From NCBI RefSeq assembly GCF_001305965.1, contig NZ_JXQC01000003.1:3453361-3517360 (forward strand): 64,000 bases of DNA, in the 5' to 3' direction. Below the pieces are notes generated by a model. It did not search any database. It was not told the origin of the DNA and was given only the letters and a program-made list of their open reading frames with translations. The DNA comes from Erythrobacter sp. SG61-1L. Its GTDB lineage: Bacteria > Pseudomonadota > Alphaproteobacteria > Sphingomonadales > Sphingomonadaceae. A program made the position numbers and the translations under genes. Shown piece after piece: positions 18,617-28,727 of the stretch (its first letter is position 1; every line of letters starts with the position of its first letter).

Positions 18617-19669
18617 ATGGTCTCAGAAGGCACGGGTACTCTTAAGGGCTTACTAAAAAGTAACCACGGGCAGGAGGCTCACATTAGCCAACCAATCCAA
18701 GCGCAGAGCTGTTCTTTCGACCGCCGGGCCATTCCGGCGGCCGCAGTGGAGGGTTTCTGGCATGCCGAAGATGGCTGGCCGGTTCGCCGGATCGATTGGC
18801 CCCTGCCAGATGTTGGTGCCAGGGGTTCGATCCTGTTCCTGCCAGGGCGGGGGGACTGCTACGAGAAATACCTCGAAACGCTGGACCACTGGTCGAAGCA
18901 GGGCTGGCGGGTCACGGCATCGGACTGGCGCGGGCAGGCAGGGTCCGGGCGGCTGGGAATGGACGCGGTAACGGGCCATGTGCCCGATTTCGCCGTCTGG
19001 GTGGCGGATCTGGCGTGGTTCTGGCGCCGTTGGGTGGCCGAGACGCCCGGCCCGCACGTGATCGCAGGCCATTCGATGGGCGGCCATCTGGTGCTGCGTG
19101 CACTGGCGGAAAAGGCCATCGAGCCGGATGGAGCAATTTTGTCGGCGCCGATGCTGGGGTTCCATTCCTGGGGTCTGCCAAGCTGGCTGATGCACTCCAT
19201 CGCCGGTCTGATGACCCATCTGGGCGACCGTCGCCGCCCGGCCTGGAAATGGAGCGAGAAGCCCGGCGAAGTCCCGGAGGGCCGTGACATGCTGCTGACT
19301 CATGATCCCGAACGCTACGGCGATGAATTATGGTGGCGCCAGCACCGGCCGGAACTGGTCATGGGGCCGGGTAGCTGGGGCTGGGTGGAACGCGCGTATG
19401 CCTCGGTGCGGGGCCTGGAAAAGCCCGGTGTGCTGGAGGCAGTGGAATCGCCGGTTTTCGTCGTGGCCACCGATCATGACAAGCTGGTGGCCTATTCCGC
19501 GATTGAGAGAGCGGTCCGCCGACTGCCACGGGGGGAATTGTTCCTGTTCGGCGAGGAAGCGCACCATGAAGTGTTGCGCGAAGTCGACGCCATCAGAAAT
19601 CTTGCGATAGAGGCGATTGACGGATTCCTCTCGCTTGTCGCATCGCGGGGGACGAAGAGGTCCTCTTGA
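18617..19669 (+). CDS. Alpha/beta hydrolase (lysophospholipase-like)
   Basis: This serine hydrolase is similar to PldB-type lysophospholipases. The nucleophile elbow is GHSMGG, an acid is present in VFVVATDHDKLV, and the catalytic His is expected in GEEAHHEVLRE. From the ATG at 18617 it has 350 residues, but the first 22 residues look unlike the family and the ribosome-binding site there is weak. An AGGAGG at 18672-18677 sits five bases before an in-frame ATT (18683), which would give an N-terminus close to the conserved FDRRAIP. The stop overlaps the TTG start of the next gene (TTGA). Confidence 0.8.
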   Translation: MVSEGTGTLKGLLKSNHGQEAHISQPIQAQSCSFDRRAIPAAAVEGFWHAEDGWPVRRIDWPLPDVGARGSILFLPGRGDCYEKYLETLDHWSKQGWRVTASDWRGQAGSGRLGMDAVTGHVPDFAVWVADLAWFWRRWVAETPGPHVIAGHSMGGHLVLRALAEKAIEPDGAILSAPMLGFHSWGLPSWLMHSIAGLMTHLGDRRRPAWKWSEKPGEVPEGRDMLLTHDPERYGDELWWRQHRPELVMGPGSWGWVERAYASVRGLEKPGVLEAVESPVFVVATDHDKLVAYSAIERAVRRLPRGELFLFGEEAHHEVLREVDAIRNLAIEAIDGFLSLVASRGTKRSS

Positions 19670-20766
19670 ACGATACATACGACATTGCGGTAATCGGCGC
19701 GGGAATCGCCGGGGCGAGCCTTGCGGCCGAACTCGGACCCCATGCTCGCGTAATCATGCTGGAAGCGGAAGACGCACCGGGCCGCCATGCGACCGGGCGT
19801 TCCGCCGCGTTCTGGGCCGAGACCTATGGCGGTCCATTGGTTCAGCCGCTGACCACCGCTTCAGGCCAATGGCTGGAGGAACGCGGCTTCCTGTCGGATC
19901 GCGGATCGCTCAACATCGCCAAGGCCGGGCAGGAACCGGAACTCGAGGCGTTCATCGCCGATTTCGAGCAGGCAGGCGTCAGGGTGGAACGACTGGGACG
20001 TGAGGAGATCGAGCAGATCGTCCCGGGCCTCAAGCCCGATTGGATTTACGGTGTTGACGAACCGGACTGCCGCGACATCGATGTCGCCGGAGTCCATGGT
20101 TGGTATCTTGCCGAAGCAAGGAAGGCCGGGGTGGAGCTGCGCTGCCGCGCTGGCCTGACCGAAGCTGGCTACGACCGGGACCGTGGCTGGACCCTGCGCA
20201 CTTCCGACGGTGCGACGATCCACTGCAAGGTGCTGGCCAATGCTGCCGGGGCATGGGCGGACCCGGTGGCGCAGATTGCCGGAATCCACCCGCTGGGCAT
20301 TCAGCCTTTGCGACGCACCGTGGTGCAATTGCGCACTGCTCCCGCCGCACAGGACGATCTGCCGCTGGTAGTGGATCTTGGCGGCAGCTTCTATTTCAAG
20401 CCGGAGAGCGGGCGCCTGTGGCTTAGCCCGCATGACGAAACGCCCAGCGTCCCTTGCGATGCCGCGCCCGAGGAACTGGACGTGGCCATCGCCATTGACC
20501 GGTTCGAACAGGTTGTGGACTGGACAGTGGAACGGGTGGAGCACAAATGGGCCGGCCTGAGGAGCTTCGCGCCCGACCGGCTGCCGGTCTATGGCTTCGA
20601 TCCGGCTAATCCGGCCTTCTTCTGGTTTGCCGGGCAGGGTGGTTTCGGCATCCAGACGGCGCCTGCCGCCGCCCGGCTTGCAGCCCAGATCCTGCTGAAC
20701 CTGCCAGCCGACGATTTGACTGTATCGCTGGATCGCGAGCGTTATCTGGCCAGTCGCTTCGCTTAA
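19666..20766 (+). CDS. FAD-dependent oxidoreductase (D-amino-acid oxidase/dehydrogenase family)
   Basis: This flavoenzyme has 366 residues. The N-terminal FAD-binding motif is GAGIAGAS (11-18), followed by VIMLEAED for the ribose. The C-terminal FAD contact region reads FFWFAGQGGFGIQTAPAAARLAA, typical of the DAO fold. The substrate is probably an amine or D-amino acid, as in glycine oxidase or D-amino-acid dehydrogenase relatives; this is inference. The TTG start at 19666 overlaps the hydrolase stop, so the two genes are probably co-translated. Confidence 0.88.
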   Translation: MNDTYDIAVIGAGIAGASLAAELGPHARVIMLEAEDAPGRHATGRSAAFWAETYGGPLVQPLTTASGQWLEERGFLSDRGSLNIAKAGQEPELEAFIADFEQAGVRVERLGREEIEQIVPGLKPDWIYGVDEPDCRDIDVAGVHGWYLAEARKAGVELRCRAGLTEAGYDRDRGWTLRTSDGATIHCKVLANAAGAWADPVAQIAGIHPLGIQPLRRTVVQLRTAPAAQDDLPLVVDLGGSFYFKPESGRLWLSPHDETPSVPCDAAPEELDVAIAIDRFEQVVDWTVERVEHKWAGLRSFAPDRLPVYGFDPANPAFFWFAGQGGFGIQTAPAAARLAAQILLNLPADDLTVSLDRERYLASRFA

Positions 20767-20841
20767 GGACTTGCGGTTCAGCCGCCGGAAAGGGCAACTT
20801 CGCGAACTGTTCGAAACCGAGCAACGAAGGGAGTTGGCCCC

Positions 20842-21018
20842 ATGGCGCACAAGTTCGAGATTTATAAGGACAAGGCAGGCGAGTTCCGCGTCCGCTTCAA
20901 ATATAATTCCGAAGTGATGTTCTCGACCGAAGGCTATTCCAGCAAGGCGAGCGCGCAGAACGCCATCGATTCGATCAAGAAGAACGGGCCGGACGCTCCC
21001 GTCGAGGACAATAGCTGA
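20842..21018 (+). CDS. YegP/DUF1508 family protein
   Basis: This is a 58-residue protein, MAHKFEIYKDKAGEFRVRFK and onwards. One beta-beta-alpha repeat carries the family hallmarks: a F-x-I-Y-K-D start, G-E-F-R-V/R-F-K, then GYSSKASAQNAIDSIKKN. Larger YegP proteins have two such repeats, and this is a single-repeat version. Its role is not known. GAAGGGAG lies about 8 bases upstream of the ATG. Confidence 0.85.
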   Translation: MAHKFEIYKDKAGEFRVRFKYNSEVMFSTEGYSSKASAQNAIDSIKKNGPDAPVEDNS

Positions 21019-21039
21019 CTTACCCGATCCGGCGGGGCC

Positions 21040-21480
21040 TCAACGCCCCGCCACACTCGCGGCCGCGTCGCTGGCCAGCTTGTCCACCCGTTCGTTTTCG
21101 GGGTGGCCATTATGGCCCTTCACCCAGATCCAGTCGATCTTGTGCGGGGCGGCAGCCTCGATCAGATCGTGCCATAATTCGGCATTGCGCACTGGCTTCT
21201 TGCTCGCATTGACCCAGCCCTTGCGCTTCCAGCCGTGCACCCACTTGGTGATGCCGTCGATCACATATTTGCTGTCGGAATGAAGCTGCACCTCGCAAGG
21301 GCGCGTCAGTGCCTTCAGTGCACTGATCACTGCCATCATTTCCATGCGATTATTCGTGGTGTGCGCTTCTGAGCCGGAAAGTTCCTTCTCATGCGGGCCC
21401 ATGCGCAGCAGCGCGCCCCAGCCACCCGGGCCGGGATTGCCCTTGCATGCGCCATCGGTGAAAATTTCTACCTTCGTCAC
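21040..21480 (-). CDS. rnhA: Ribonuclease HI
   Basis: RNase HI degrades the RNA strand of RNA-DNA hybrids. The 146-residue protein carries the conserved acidic residues: Asp9 in [14 protein letters not shown], Glu in NRMEMMA, Asp in SDSKYVI, and the final Asp in ENERVDKLA. The start is a GTG at 21480 preceded by GAGGAACGGAG; upstream in-frame ATGs would run into thrB. It lies 10 bases downstream of thrB. Confidence 0.96.
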   Translation of the reverse strand: MTKVEIFTDGACKGNPGPGGWGALLRMGPHEKELSGSEAHTTNNRMEMMAVISALKALTRPCEVQLHSDSKYVIDGITKWVHGWKRKGWVNASKKPVRNAELWHDLIEAAAPHKIDWIWVKGHNGHPENERVDKLASDAAASVAGR

Positions 21481-21490
21481 ACTCCGTTCC

Positions 21491-22492
21491 TCAAGGCAGA
21501 TGGTCCGGGTGAGGATGGGCGGCAAAAGCAGCGGCCCCGCGATCCGCATAGAAGGCAAGCCGCCGGGCGAATGCCAGCGGATCCTTGCGGGTTACCAGCG
21601 CATCGGCGGGCGTGTGCAGCCAGTCTTCGGCGCGCGTCAGCAGGAAGCGCAGAGAGGCCCCGCGTGCCAGCACGTCCAGCGCGGCGCGTTCATCGTGCGA
21701 CAGGGGCCGGATGCTTTCATAGCCTTCCATCAGCGCAGTGCCGATTTCCGGCCGGAACCCGCGCCCTTCGGCATCGAAGCACCATGCAGCATGGGTCACT
21801 GCCAGATCATAGGCTGTGATGTCACAGCAGGCGAAATAGAAGTCGATCAGCCCGCTGACCTGATGTCCCATCATCAGGACATTGTCGGGGAACAGATCGG
21901 CGTGGATTACCGAGCGCGGCAGGCCCTTGGGCCAGTTCTCGCGCAGATATTCCAGTTCCTCGCTCACTGTTGCGGCCAATGCCGGGTCGATCTGGGTCAG
22001 CCCTTCCGTGCCGCAGACGCCAGCCAGATTTTCCCAGCCGGCCAGGCTGAGATCGTTCGCGCGCTCCATCGCGAAATCGGCTGAGGCCAGGTGAACGCGG
22101 GCAAGGGCACGGCCTACTGAGTAAGCCTGCTCTGCCTCGGGATGGTCGATGGAAACGCCCGGCAGGAACTCGATCAGCGCCACTGCCTTGCCGTCCAGCA
22201 TGCGGAAGGCGGCGCCTTCACGGTCATGGATCGTGCGCGGCACGGGGCAGTCATGTTCCGCCAGATGATCCAGCAGGCCAAGGAAGAAAGGCAGGTCCGC
22301 CAGTTCGATCCGCCGTTCATACATGGTGAGGATGAAGCGCGCGCCATATCCTTCCCTGCCTGTCGTCTCGATCAGCCAGTTGGAATTGGAAACGCCTTCC
22401 GCGATGCCTTTGGCCGAAACCAGTTCACCAACGTCATAATGCGCGATGAGCGCAGCGAGATCCTCTGCGCCGAGATGCGTGTAGACTGCCAC
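21491..22492 (-). CDS. thrB: Homoserine kinase (ThrB, APH-fold)
   Basis: This enzyme phosphorylates homoserine in threonine biosynthesis. It has 333 residues and belongs to the aminoglycoside-phosphotransferase-fold homoserine kinases found in alpha- and gammaproteobacteria such as Pseudomonas, not the GHMP type. Motifs are [10 protein letters not shown] near the nucleotide-binding region, the catalytic loop [12 protein letters not shown] (H-x-D-x4-N) and the metal-binding [10 protein letters not shown]. The start is a GTG at 22492 with GGGGGACAGG upstream. It is followed closely by rnhA and preceded by ispH (23 bases). Confidence 0.95.
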   Translation of the reverse strand: MAVYTHLGAEDLAALIAHYDVGELVSAKGIAEGVSNSNWLIETTGREGYGARFILTMYERRIELADLPFFLGLLDHLAEHDCPVPRTIHDREGAAFRMLDGKAVALIEFLPGVSIDHPEAEQAYSVGRALARVHLASADFAMERANDLSLAGWENLAGVCGTEGLTQIDPALAATVSEELEYLRENWPKGLPRSVIHADLFPDNVLMMGHQVSGLIDFYFACCDITAYDLAVTHAAWCFDAEGRGFRPEIGTALMEGYESIRPLSHDERAALDVLARGASLRFLLTRAEDWLHTPADALVTRKDPLAFARRLAFYADRGAAAFAAHPHPDHLP

Positions 22493-22515
22493 TTGCCTGT
22501 CCCCCTTCGCGCGGC

Positions 22516-23490
22516 CTAGTCCGCCAGCTGGCGCGGCAGCTTGAAGATCATCTTCTCTTCCGCAGTCACGAGCGTGTGCTCTTCCACCTCGCGCCACTGC
22601 GACAGCGTGTCGACCACTTCACGCACCAGCTTCTCAGGGGCGGAGGCGCCTGCAGTGAGGCCCAGCGTGGCCACACCCTTCAGCCAGTCGGGATCGATTT
22701 CGCTCGCGCGCTGGATCAGGCGAGCGGGCGTGCCGAAGCGTTCGGCCACTTCCACCAGACGCAGGGAGTTTGAGCTGTTGGGTGCACCGATCACCAGCAC
22801 CAGATCGCATTGCGGCGCAATCGCCTTTACCGCGGCCTGCCGGTTGGACGTCGCGTAACAGATGTCTTCCGCCTTGGGCCCGACAATCTGGGGATAGCGC
22901 GCCTTGAGGGCATCAATGATCTCTGCCGTGTCGTCCACCGAGAGCGTCGTTTGGGTCAGGAAAGCCAGAGAAGTCTTTTCCGGCAGGTCGAGGGCTGCAA
23001 CGTCTTCCACGGTTTCGACCAGCGTCATCGCCCCTTCGGGTACCTGGCCAAAAGTGCCGATCACCTCGGGATGGCCCTTGTGGCCCACAAAGACGATATG
23101 CCGCCCGGCTTCCATCTGGCGTTCGGCCTGGCGGTGTACCTTGCTCACCAGCGGGCAGGTGGCGTCCAGCCAGTTCAGCCCGCGTTCCGTCGCGGCTTCC
23201 GGTACGGATTTGGGCACGCCATGCGCGCTGAATACCACCGGCACGCCATCGGGCACTTCGTCCAGCTCTTCCACGAAAACCGCGCCCTTGGCCTTCAGCC
23301 CTTCTACGACAAAGCGGTTATGGACGATCTCGTGCCGGACATAGACCGGGGCGCCATAACGGGTGAGCGCGCGCTCCACGATCTCGATCGCGCGGTCCAC
23401 GCCGGCGCAGAAACCGCGCGGCGCTGCAATAAGCAGGATCAGGGGCATAAGCGTTTCCGGACGGTGTGGTTTTGGAAAGGGAGCGTTCAT
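22516..23490 (-). CDS. ispH: 4-hydroxy-3-methylbut-2-enyl diphosphate reductase
   Basis: IspH is the last enzyme of the non-mevalonate isoprenoid pathway, an oxygen-sensitive [4Fe-4S] protein producing IPP and DMAPP. Its three cluster ligands are visible in [22 protein letters not shown] and [23 protein letters not shown] carries the active-site His and Glu. The coordinates use the ATG at 23490 (324 residues); an ATG at 23448 beginning [12 protein letters not shown] is an equally plausible start. It forms a probable operon with thrB and rnhA. Confidence 0.96.
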   Translation of the reverse strand: MNAPFPKPHRPETLMPLILLIAAPRGFCAGVDRAIEIVERALTRYGAPVYVRHEIVHNRFVVEGLKAKGAVFVEELDEVPDGVPVVFSAHGVPKSVPEAATERGLNWLDATCPLVSKVHRQAERQMEAGRHIVFVGHKGHPEVIGTFGQVPEGAMTLVETVEDVAALDLPEKTSLAFLTQTTLSVDDTAEIIDALKARYPQIVGPKAEDICYATSNRQAAVKAIAPQCDLVLVIGAPNSSNSLRLVEVAERFGTPARLIQRASEIDPDWLKGVATLGLTAGASAPEKLVREVVDTLSQWREVEEHTLVTAEEKMIFKLPRQLAD

Positions 23491-23567
23491 CTGGGTCGCT
23501 CTAGCGGTTGTCGCTGCGCGGCGAAAGGGCTAGGGCTGCGCCGACAGCTTCGCCTTGAGGACTTTTC

Positions 23568-24227
23568 ATGATCGCTCGCCATCGCCGGATTTCCAAGATT
23601 GCGACCCTGGCCGCATGCGCAGCCGCGCTTGCGGGGTGCCACGCCAAGGGCCAGCTCGTGATCGACGAAGGCGTGGGCGTTACCGCGCTGCGCGGTGTTT
23701 GTCCTGCAGTCGGCATTCCTGATTACACGGGGGATATCACCCTGTTCAACGGCGCAGCACGTACGGCTGATGCGATCGACGTGGTTGCGGTGATGACCAA
23801 TGTACGCAGCAATTGCGACGATTCGGGCGACCGGGTCTACGCCACTGCCTCGTTCGACGTGCTGGCACGCCGCTCGAACACGAATGGCGCGCGTACGGTG
23901 CAGATTCCCTATTTCTCCACGGTACTGCGCGGCGGCAGTGCCGTTGTCTCCAAGCGAGTGGGAACGGTGACGATCCAGTTCGCCGATGGGCAGGAACGCG
24001 CGCAGGCGAGCGGCGTGGCCGGCGCCTATATCGACCGCGCGGAAGCAACCCTGCCGCAGGACATCGTCGATAAGATCGGCCGCAAGCGCCGGGCTGGCGA
24101 GGAAGACGCGGCGATTGATCCGCTCACCCTGCCGGAAGTGCGCGATGCACTTGCCCGCGCGAATTTCGAACTGCTGGTCGGTTTCCAGCTTTCCGAAGCG
24201 CAGCTGGCCTATAACGCCACCCGATGA
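23568..24227 (+). CDS. Conserved hypothetical lipoprotein
   Basis: This is a 219-residue exported protein. The signal peptide ends in LAGC, with Cys24 as the lipidation site. The mature part has no motif I recognise; it is a beta-rich domain with two further cysteines (GVCP, SNCDDS) and a charged C-terminal helix region. It is divergent from ispH and precedes argS by 117 bases. A hairpin at 24231-24253 without a T-tract follows its stop codon. The function is unknown. Confidence 0.75.
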   Translation: MIARHRRISKIATLAACAAALAGCHAKGQLVIDEGVGVTALRGVCPAVGIPDYTGDITLFNGAARTADAIDVVAVMTNVRSNCDDSGDRVYATASFDVLARRSNTNGARTVQIPYFSTVLRGGSAVVSKRVGTVTIQFADGQERAQASGVAGAYIDRAEATLPQDIVDKIGRKRRAGEEDAAIDPLTLPEVRDALARANFELLVGFQLSEAQLAYNATR

Positions 24228-24344
24228 ACCGGCTCTCCCCTGGCGGGAGAGCCTGACGGGCCGCATGGCCCCGCGCACGCGCCGGCCGCCAAATGGCGGC
24301 TGGGCGCTTTTCCCCATTCAGTAAACAGGCTAACGGCCAGAACC

Positions 24345-26090
24345 ATGTCCGCAACCAAGACGATCCATGCCGCCTTCGCGGCCCATCTCGCAGATGTCCT
24401 CGACGCGCTCGAACAGGAAGGTGCGTTGCCAGCAGGGCTGCCGCGCTCCAGCGTGACGGTGGAGCCGCCGCGCGATCCTTCTCATGGCGATCTGGCGACC
24501 AATGCCGCGATGGTGCTGGCCAAGCCCGCTGGAACCAATCCGCGTGCACTGGCGGGCGGGATTACGGCAAAGCTGGAAGCGCTGCCGGAAGTGACCTCCA
24601 CCGAAATCGCCGGGCCGGGCTTTATCAACATGCGCGTATCCGATGCGGCGTGGCGCGGCGAACTGGCCGCGATTGCCGCGCTGGGCGCGGATTATGGCCG
24701 TTCGAGCGTGGGCGGAAGCCGGATGGTGAATGTCGAATATGTCTCGGCCAATCCCACCGGCCCGATGCATATGGGCCATTGCCGCGGCGCGGTGGTGGGC
24801 GATGCGCTGGCCAGCCTGCTGGAATTCGCGGGCTATCGCGTGACGCGCGAATATTACGTCAACGATGCGGGCGGCCAGGTCGATGTGCTCGCCCGCTCGG
24901 TCTACCTGCGGTATCGCGAGGCACTGGGCGAGGACATTGGCGAGATTCCGGCCGGCCTCTATCCGGGCGATTACCTCAAGCCGGTTGGCGCCGCGCTGGC
25001 GCAGGAACTGGGCGACGCCTATCTCGGCAAGCCGGAAGAGGAATGGCTGGTGCTGTTCCGCACCCGCGCCGTGGCCGCAATGATGGAGATGATCCGCGCG
25101 GACCTGTCGCTGCTGGGCATCCATCACGATCTCTTCTCTTCCGAGGCGGAACTGCAGGCCGCAGGCAAGCCCGAAGCGGCCGAGAAGTGGCTGCGCGAAC
25201 ACGATCTGGTCTATGACGGTGTGCTTGAAGCACCCAAGGGCAAGACTCTGGAAGACTGGGAGCCGGTGGAACTGCCGCTGTTCCGTTCGACCAAATTCGG
25301 CGACGATCAGGACCGCCCGATCCGCAAGAGCGACGGCAAGTGGACCTATTTCGGTGCGGATCTGGCCTACCATCTGCAGAAGGCCCAGAGCGCTGACGAG
25401 TTGATCGACATCTGGGGTGCGGACCATGCCGGCACGGTGAAGCGGATCAAGGCCGCAGTCGCTGCGCTGTCCGAAGGGCAGGGCAAGCCGATCCCCTTCG
25501 ATGTGAAGCTGGTCCAGATGGTCCAGCTGCTGCGCGATGGCGAGCCGGCCAAGATGTCCAAGCGGTCGGGCAATTTCGTCACCATCGCCGACATGGTCGA
25601 TGAAGTGGGCAAGGACGTGGTCCGCTTCACCATGCTGACCCGCAAGCCCGAAGCGCAGATGGATTTCGACTTTGCCAAGGTGGTGGAAGCTTCGAAGGAC
25701 AATCCGGTCTTCTATGTGCAGTATGCCCATGCGCGCATCCATTCGACCCTGCGCAAGGCAGCAGCCGAGGGGCTTGCGCCGTCCGACGCGCATCTCGATC
25801 TGCTGGGCGAGGAAGAACTGGCGCTGGTGAAGCATGCCGCGCAGTTCCCCCGCATGGTGGAAGCGGCTGCGGTTGCTCGCGAGCCGCACCGGATTGCCTT
25901 CTTCCTCTACGATCTGGCAGCAGCGTTCCATGCTTACTGGAATCTGGGCAATGACGATCCGTCCAAGCGCTTCATTCTTTCCGATCAACCCGAACTGACC
26001 GGGGCAAGGCTTTTCCTCGGCCTGCAAATCGGGCAGGTTGTGAAGAACGGCCTCAATCTGCTGGGTGTCGAGGCTGTCGAGGAGCTGTAA
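24345..26090 (+). CDS. argS: Arginyl-tRNA synthetase
   Basis: This class I aminoacyl-tRNA synthetase charges tRNA-Arg. It has 581 residues. An N-terminal Add-1 domain contains [16 protein letters not shown], the HIGH motif reads HMGH (142-145) within [15 protein letters not shown], and KMSKR starts at about residue 403. The C-terminal DALR anticodon-binding domain includes [16 protein letters not shown]. The downstream SPOR-domain gene starts 3 bases after its stop. Confidence 0.98.
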   Translation: MSATKTIHAAFAAHLADVLDALEQEGALPAGLPRSSVTVEPPRDPSHGDLATNAAMVLAKPAGTNPRALAGGITAKLEALPEVTSTEIAGPGFINMRVSDAAWRGELAAIAALGADYGRSSVGGSRMVNVEYVSANPTGPMHMGHCRGAVVGDALASLLEFAGYRVTREYYVNDAGGQVDVLARSVYLRYREALGEDIGEIPAGLYPGDYLKPVGAALAQELGDAYLGKPEEEWLVLFRTRAVAAMMEMIRADLSLLGIHHDLFSSEAELQAAGKPEAAEKWLREHDLVYDGVLEAPKGKTLEDWEPVELPLFRSTKFGDDQDRPIRKSDGKWTYFGADLAYHLQKAQSADELIDIWGADHAGTVKRIKAAVAALSEGQGKPIPFDVKLVQMVQLLRDGEPAKMSKRSGNFVTIADMVDEVGKDVVRFTMLTRKPEAQMDFDFAKVVEASKDNPVFYVQYAHARIHSTLRKAAAEGLAPSDAHLDLLGEEELALVKHAAQFPRMVEAAAVAREPHRIAFFLYDLAAAFHAYWNLGNDDPSKRFILSDQPELTGARLFLGLQIGQVVKNGLNLLGVEAVEEL

Positions 26091-26093
26091 GAC

Positions 26094-26795
26094 ATGGCGA
26101 TCGGCGATCAGTACGGCGATGAAAGCGATCCTTTCGGAGATGCCGGCGCGGCACCGGCACCTGCCGGCCGGCTGGCGCTGGACGATGGTGACGACCAGCT
26201 GCCCTGGCTGGAAAGCGACGACGATTACGAGGATGAAGGCGTCGATACGGCGCGGATCGCCGCTCTTGCCGTGATCGGCCTTCTTGGCGTCGCTCTGCTC
26301 GTTGGGGCGATCTGGTGGTTTACCCGCGAACGGTCTGACCCTGCGCTTATGGCTGATGGCAGCACGATCGAGGCGCCGGAAGGCCCCTATAAGAGCAAGC
26401 CGGAAGATCCGGGCGGCAAGACCTTTGCCGGCACTGGCGATACCAGCTTTGCGGTAGCCGAAGGCAAGACGCGTGAGGCCAAGTTGGCCGAAGAGGATTT
26501 GCCGCGCCCCAGCATCGACACCAAGGCCGCATCGCCAGTGTCCACTGCTGAAGCCAAAGGCGGTGTCGGGGTGCAGGTCGGCGCCTATTCCACCCGCGAA
26601 AGCGCGGAACAGGGCTGGCAGAAGCTGGCAGGCAAATATGAGGCGCTGAGCGGTGTGAGCCACCGTGTGGTTGAAGGGCAGGCCGACATTGGCAAAGTCT
26701 ATCGCCTGCAGGCCGTGGCGGGCGATCTGGCCGGGGCCAACGCGCTGTGCAATAGCCTCAAGGCTTCGGGCGGCGCCTGTCAGGTGAAGCCGTAA
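26094..26795 (+). CDS. SPOR domain-containing membrane protein
   Basis: This is a 233-residue bitopic protein with an acidic cytoplasmic N-terminus (about 1-53), one membrane helix (about 54-76), a variable linker, and a C-terminal SPOR domain from about 158. The SPOR domain starts GVGVQVGAYSTRESAEQGW and ends SLKASGGACQVKP. SPOR domains bind denuded glycan strands in septal peptidoglycan, so a cell-division or envelope role is likely. The position between argS and nagZ is a recurrent arrangement in alphaproteobacteria. Confidence 0.9.
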   Translation: MAIGDQYGDESDPFGDAGAAPAPAGRLALDDGDDQLPWLESDDDYEDEGVDTARIAALAVIGLLGVALLVGAIWWFTRERSDPALMADGSTIEAPEGPYKSKPEDPGGKTFAGTGDTSFAVAEGKTREAKLAEEDLPRPSIDTKAASPVSTAEAKGGVGVQVGAYSTRESAEQGWQKLAGKYEALSGVSHRVVEGQADIGKVYRLQAVAGDLAGANALCNSLKASGGACQVKP

Positions 26796-26892
26796 GGCTG
26801 TTTCCTGCGCCGGCTCGGCTCAAGGTGAATTTCCACATCCGCGCGCGCGCCATGCTTGCGGAAATGACGCATAGCTGCGAGCCTTCCTGTCC

Positions 26893-27912
26893 ATGACGCC
26901 AGCGATCTTTGGCCTTTCCGGACTACAGCTGACCGCTGACGAGCGGGCGTTTTTCCGTGACTGCGATCCTGCAGGCTACATCCTGTTTGGCCGCAATGTG
27001 GAAAGCCGCGATCAGCTCTGCGCGCTGACCGATGAATTGCGCGCGATCCAGGGGCGGGACCGGCTGTTCATCTGCATCGATCAGGAAGGCGGGCGGGTCG
27101 CGCGGATGAAGCCGCCGCAGTGGCTCGCTTTTCCACCGGGCGAAGTTTTCGATCGGCTTTACGATCTGGCCCCCGCCAGCGCGATCGAAGCGGCGCGATC
27201 CAATGCGCAGGCACTGGGCATGGATCTCGCCGAAGTGGGCATCACGGTCGATTGCCATCCTTCGCTCGATGTGCGCCAGCCCGGCGCGCATGACGTAATC
27301 GGAGACCGCGCGCTGGGTAGCGAGCCGATGCGCGTTGCCGCCTTGGGCAAGGCCATATTGCAGGGGCTTATCCGCGCCGGAGTGGCAGGCTGCATCAAGC
27401 ATATGCCAGGCCATGGCCGCGCCATGGCGGATAGCCACAAGGCCCTGCCAGTAGTGGATGCGAGCGAGGAAGAGCTGGAGATCGATCTCGCCCCCTTCCG
27501 CGCCCTTGCAGATACGCCGGTGGGGATGACGGCCCATATCCGTTATCGCGCGTGGGACGATGAGAATGCAGGGACGCTTTCCCCCTTCGTGGTTGGCGAG
27601 ATCATCCGCAAGCGGATCGGCTTCGATGGGCTGCTGCTGACTGACGATCTGGACATGGAGGCGCTGACCGGGACAGTGCCGGAACGTGCCGCGCGGGCGC
27701 TCGCCGCGGGCTGTGACATCGCCTTGAATTGCTGGGCGAAAATGGACGACATGGTGGGCATTGCCAGTGCCTTGCCCGCCATGGGCGAGGTTGCGGCCAG
27801 AAGGCTTGACCGTGCGCTCAACGCCACCGAAGGGGGGCAGAACGGCACCGATCAGGCCACATTACTGGCCAAGAGGGACGCACTGCTGGCCCTTGTCGGG
27901 CAGCCGGCATGA
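26893..27912 (+). CDS. nagZ: Beta-N-acetylhexosaminidase NagZ (GH3)
   Basis: This enzyme removes N-acetylglucosamine from muropeptides during cell-wall recycling in the cytoplasm. It has 339 residues. The catalytic His/Asp loop reads KHMPGHGRAMADSH (169-182), with His182 and Asp180. The nucleophile is Asp251 in LLLTDDLDMEAL, and CIDQEGGRVARM binds substrate. The last four bases overlap the scpA start (ATGA), so translation is probably coupled. Confidence 0.95.
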   Translation: MTPAIFGLSGLQLTADERAFFRDCDPAGYILFGRNVESRDQLCALTDELRAIQGRDRLFICIDQEGGRVARMKPPQWLAFPPGEVFDRLYDLAPASAIEAARSNAQALGMDLAEVGITVDCHPSLDVRQPGAHDVIGDRALGSEPMRVAALGKAILQGLIRAGVAGCIKHMPGHGRAMADSHKALPVVDASEEELEIDLAPFRALADTPVGMTAHIRYRAWDDENAGTLSPFVVGEIIRKRIGFDGLLLTDDLDMEALTGTVPERAARALAAGCDIALNCWAKMDDMVGIASALPAMGEVAARRLDRALNATEGGQNGTDQATLLAKRDALLALVGQPA

Positions 27913-28727
27913 GCGAACAGGAAACTTCCCTGGACGCTGACATCCCGCCGCTGCCGCAGGACGATGCATGGGAGTTTCCAGCCGGTCAGGGGGCAACGAG
28001 CGAGGAAGAGGCGCTCTACCTCGAACTCGATGGTTGGGAAGGGCCGCTCGACCTGCTGCTCGATCTTGCGCGGCGCCAGAAGGTCGATCTCAAGAGCATC
28101 TCGATCCTCTCGCTCGTCGACCAATATATCGCCTATATCGAGCGGGCCGAGGCATTGAAGCTGGAACTGGCGGCCGATTATCTCGTGATGGCCGCATGGC
28201 TGGCCTATCTCAAATCCGCCCTGCTGCTGCCGAAGGACGAGCAGGAAGATCCCAGCCCTGAAGAACTGGCCCTGCGCCTGCAATTGCGCCTGCAAAGGCT
28301 GGGCGCGATGCGCGAGGCTGCGGCGCGGCTGATGGGGCGTGACCGGATCGGGCGCGATGTGTTCCTGCGCGGCGCGCCGGAAGGGCTGCGGGTGGACCGC
28401 AAGAATTTGTGGCAGTGCGACTGGTTCGATCTGATCCAGGCCTATGGCCAGGTGAAGGCCCGCACCCAGCCGGCAGTGCACATGGTGCGCGACCGGATGG
28501 TGATGACGCTGGATTCCGCGCTGGACCGGGTCTCTGCCATGCTTGGCGTCACGCTGGACTGGATGGAACTGCGCGAATTCCTGCCCGGCGGGCCGGACAA
28601 GAAGTTGCAACGCTCCGCCCTTGCCTCCAGCTTCGTCGCCGCGCTGGAACTCGCCCGGCTGGGCAAGGCGGAAATTCGGCAGGAGGAGATTTTCGGCCCC
28701 ATGCATCTCAGGCGGATCAAGGCATGA
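27909..28727 (+). CDS. scpA: Segregation and condensation protein A
   Basis: ScpA is the kleisin that bridges SMC heads in the condensin complex. The protein has 272 residues. The family-typical core LELDGWEGPLDLLLDLARRQKVDL begins near residue 38, followed by DQYIAYIERAEALKLELAADYLVMAAWLAYLKS. The C-terminal winged-helix region carries a Q/E-rich ending. It overlaps nagZ upstream and scpB downstream by four bases each (ATGA), a compact operon layout. Confidence 0.95.
   Translation: MSEQETSLDADIPPLPQDDAWEFPAGQGATSEEEALYLELDGWEGPLDLLLDLARRQKVDLKSISILSLVDQYIAYIERAEALKLELAADYLVMAAWLAYLKSALLLPKDEQEDPSPEELALRLQLRLQRLGAMREAAARLMGRDRIGRDVFLRGAPEGLRVDRKNLWQCDWFDLIQAYGQVKARTQPAVHMVRDRMVMTLDSALDRVSAMLGVTLDWMELREFLPGGPDKKLQRSALASSFVAALELARLGKAEIRQEEIFGPMHLRRIKA

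Noticed and set aside
24231-24253. GGCTCTCCC/GGGAGAGCC hairpin after the lipoprotein gene
   Set aside because: Perfect stem but no T-tract; too weak to call a terminator.
24330-26663. 777-codon minus-strand frame opposite argS
   Set aside because: Antisense shadow of argS and the SPOR gene; no recognisable motif.
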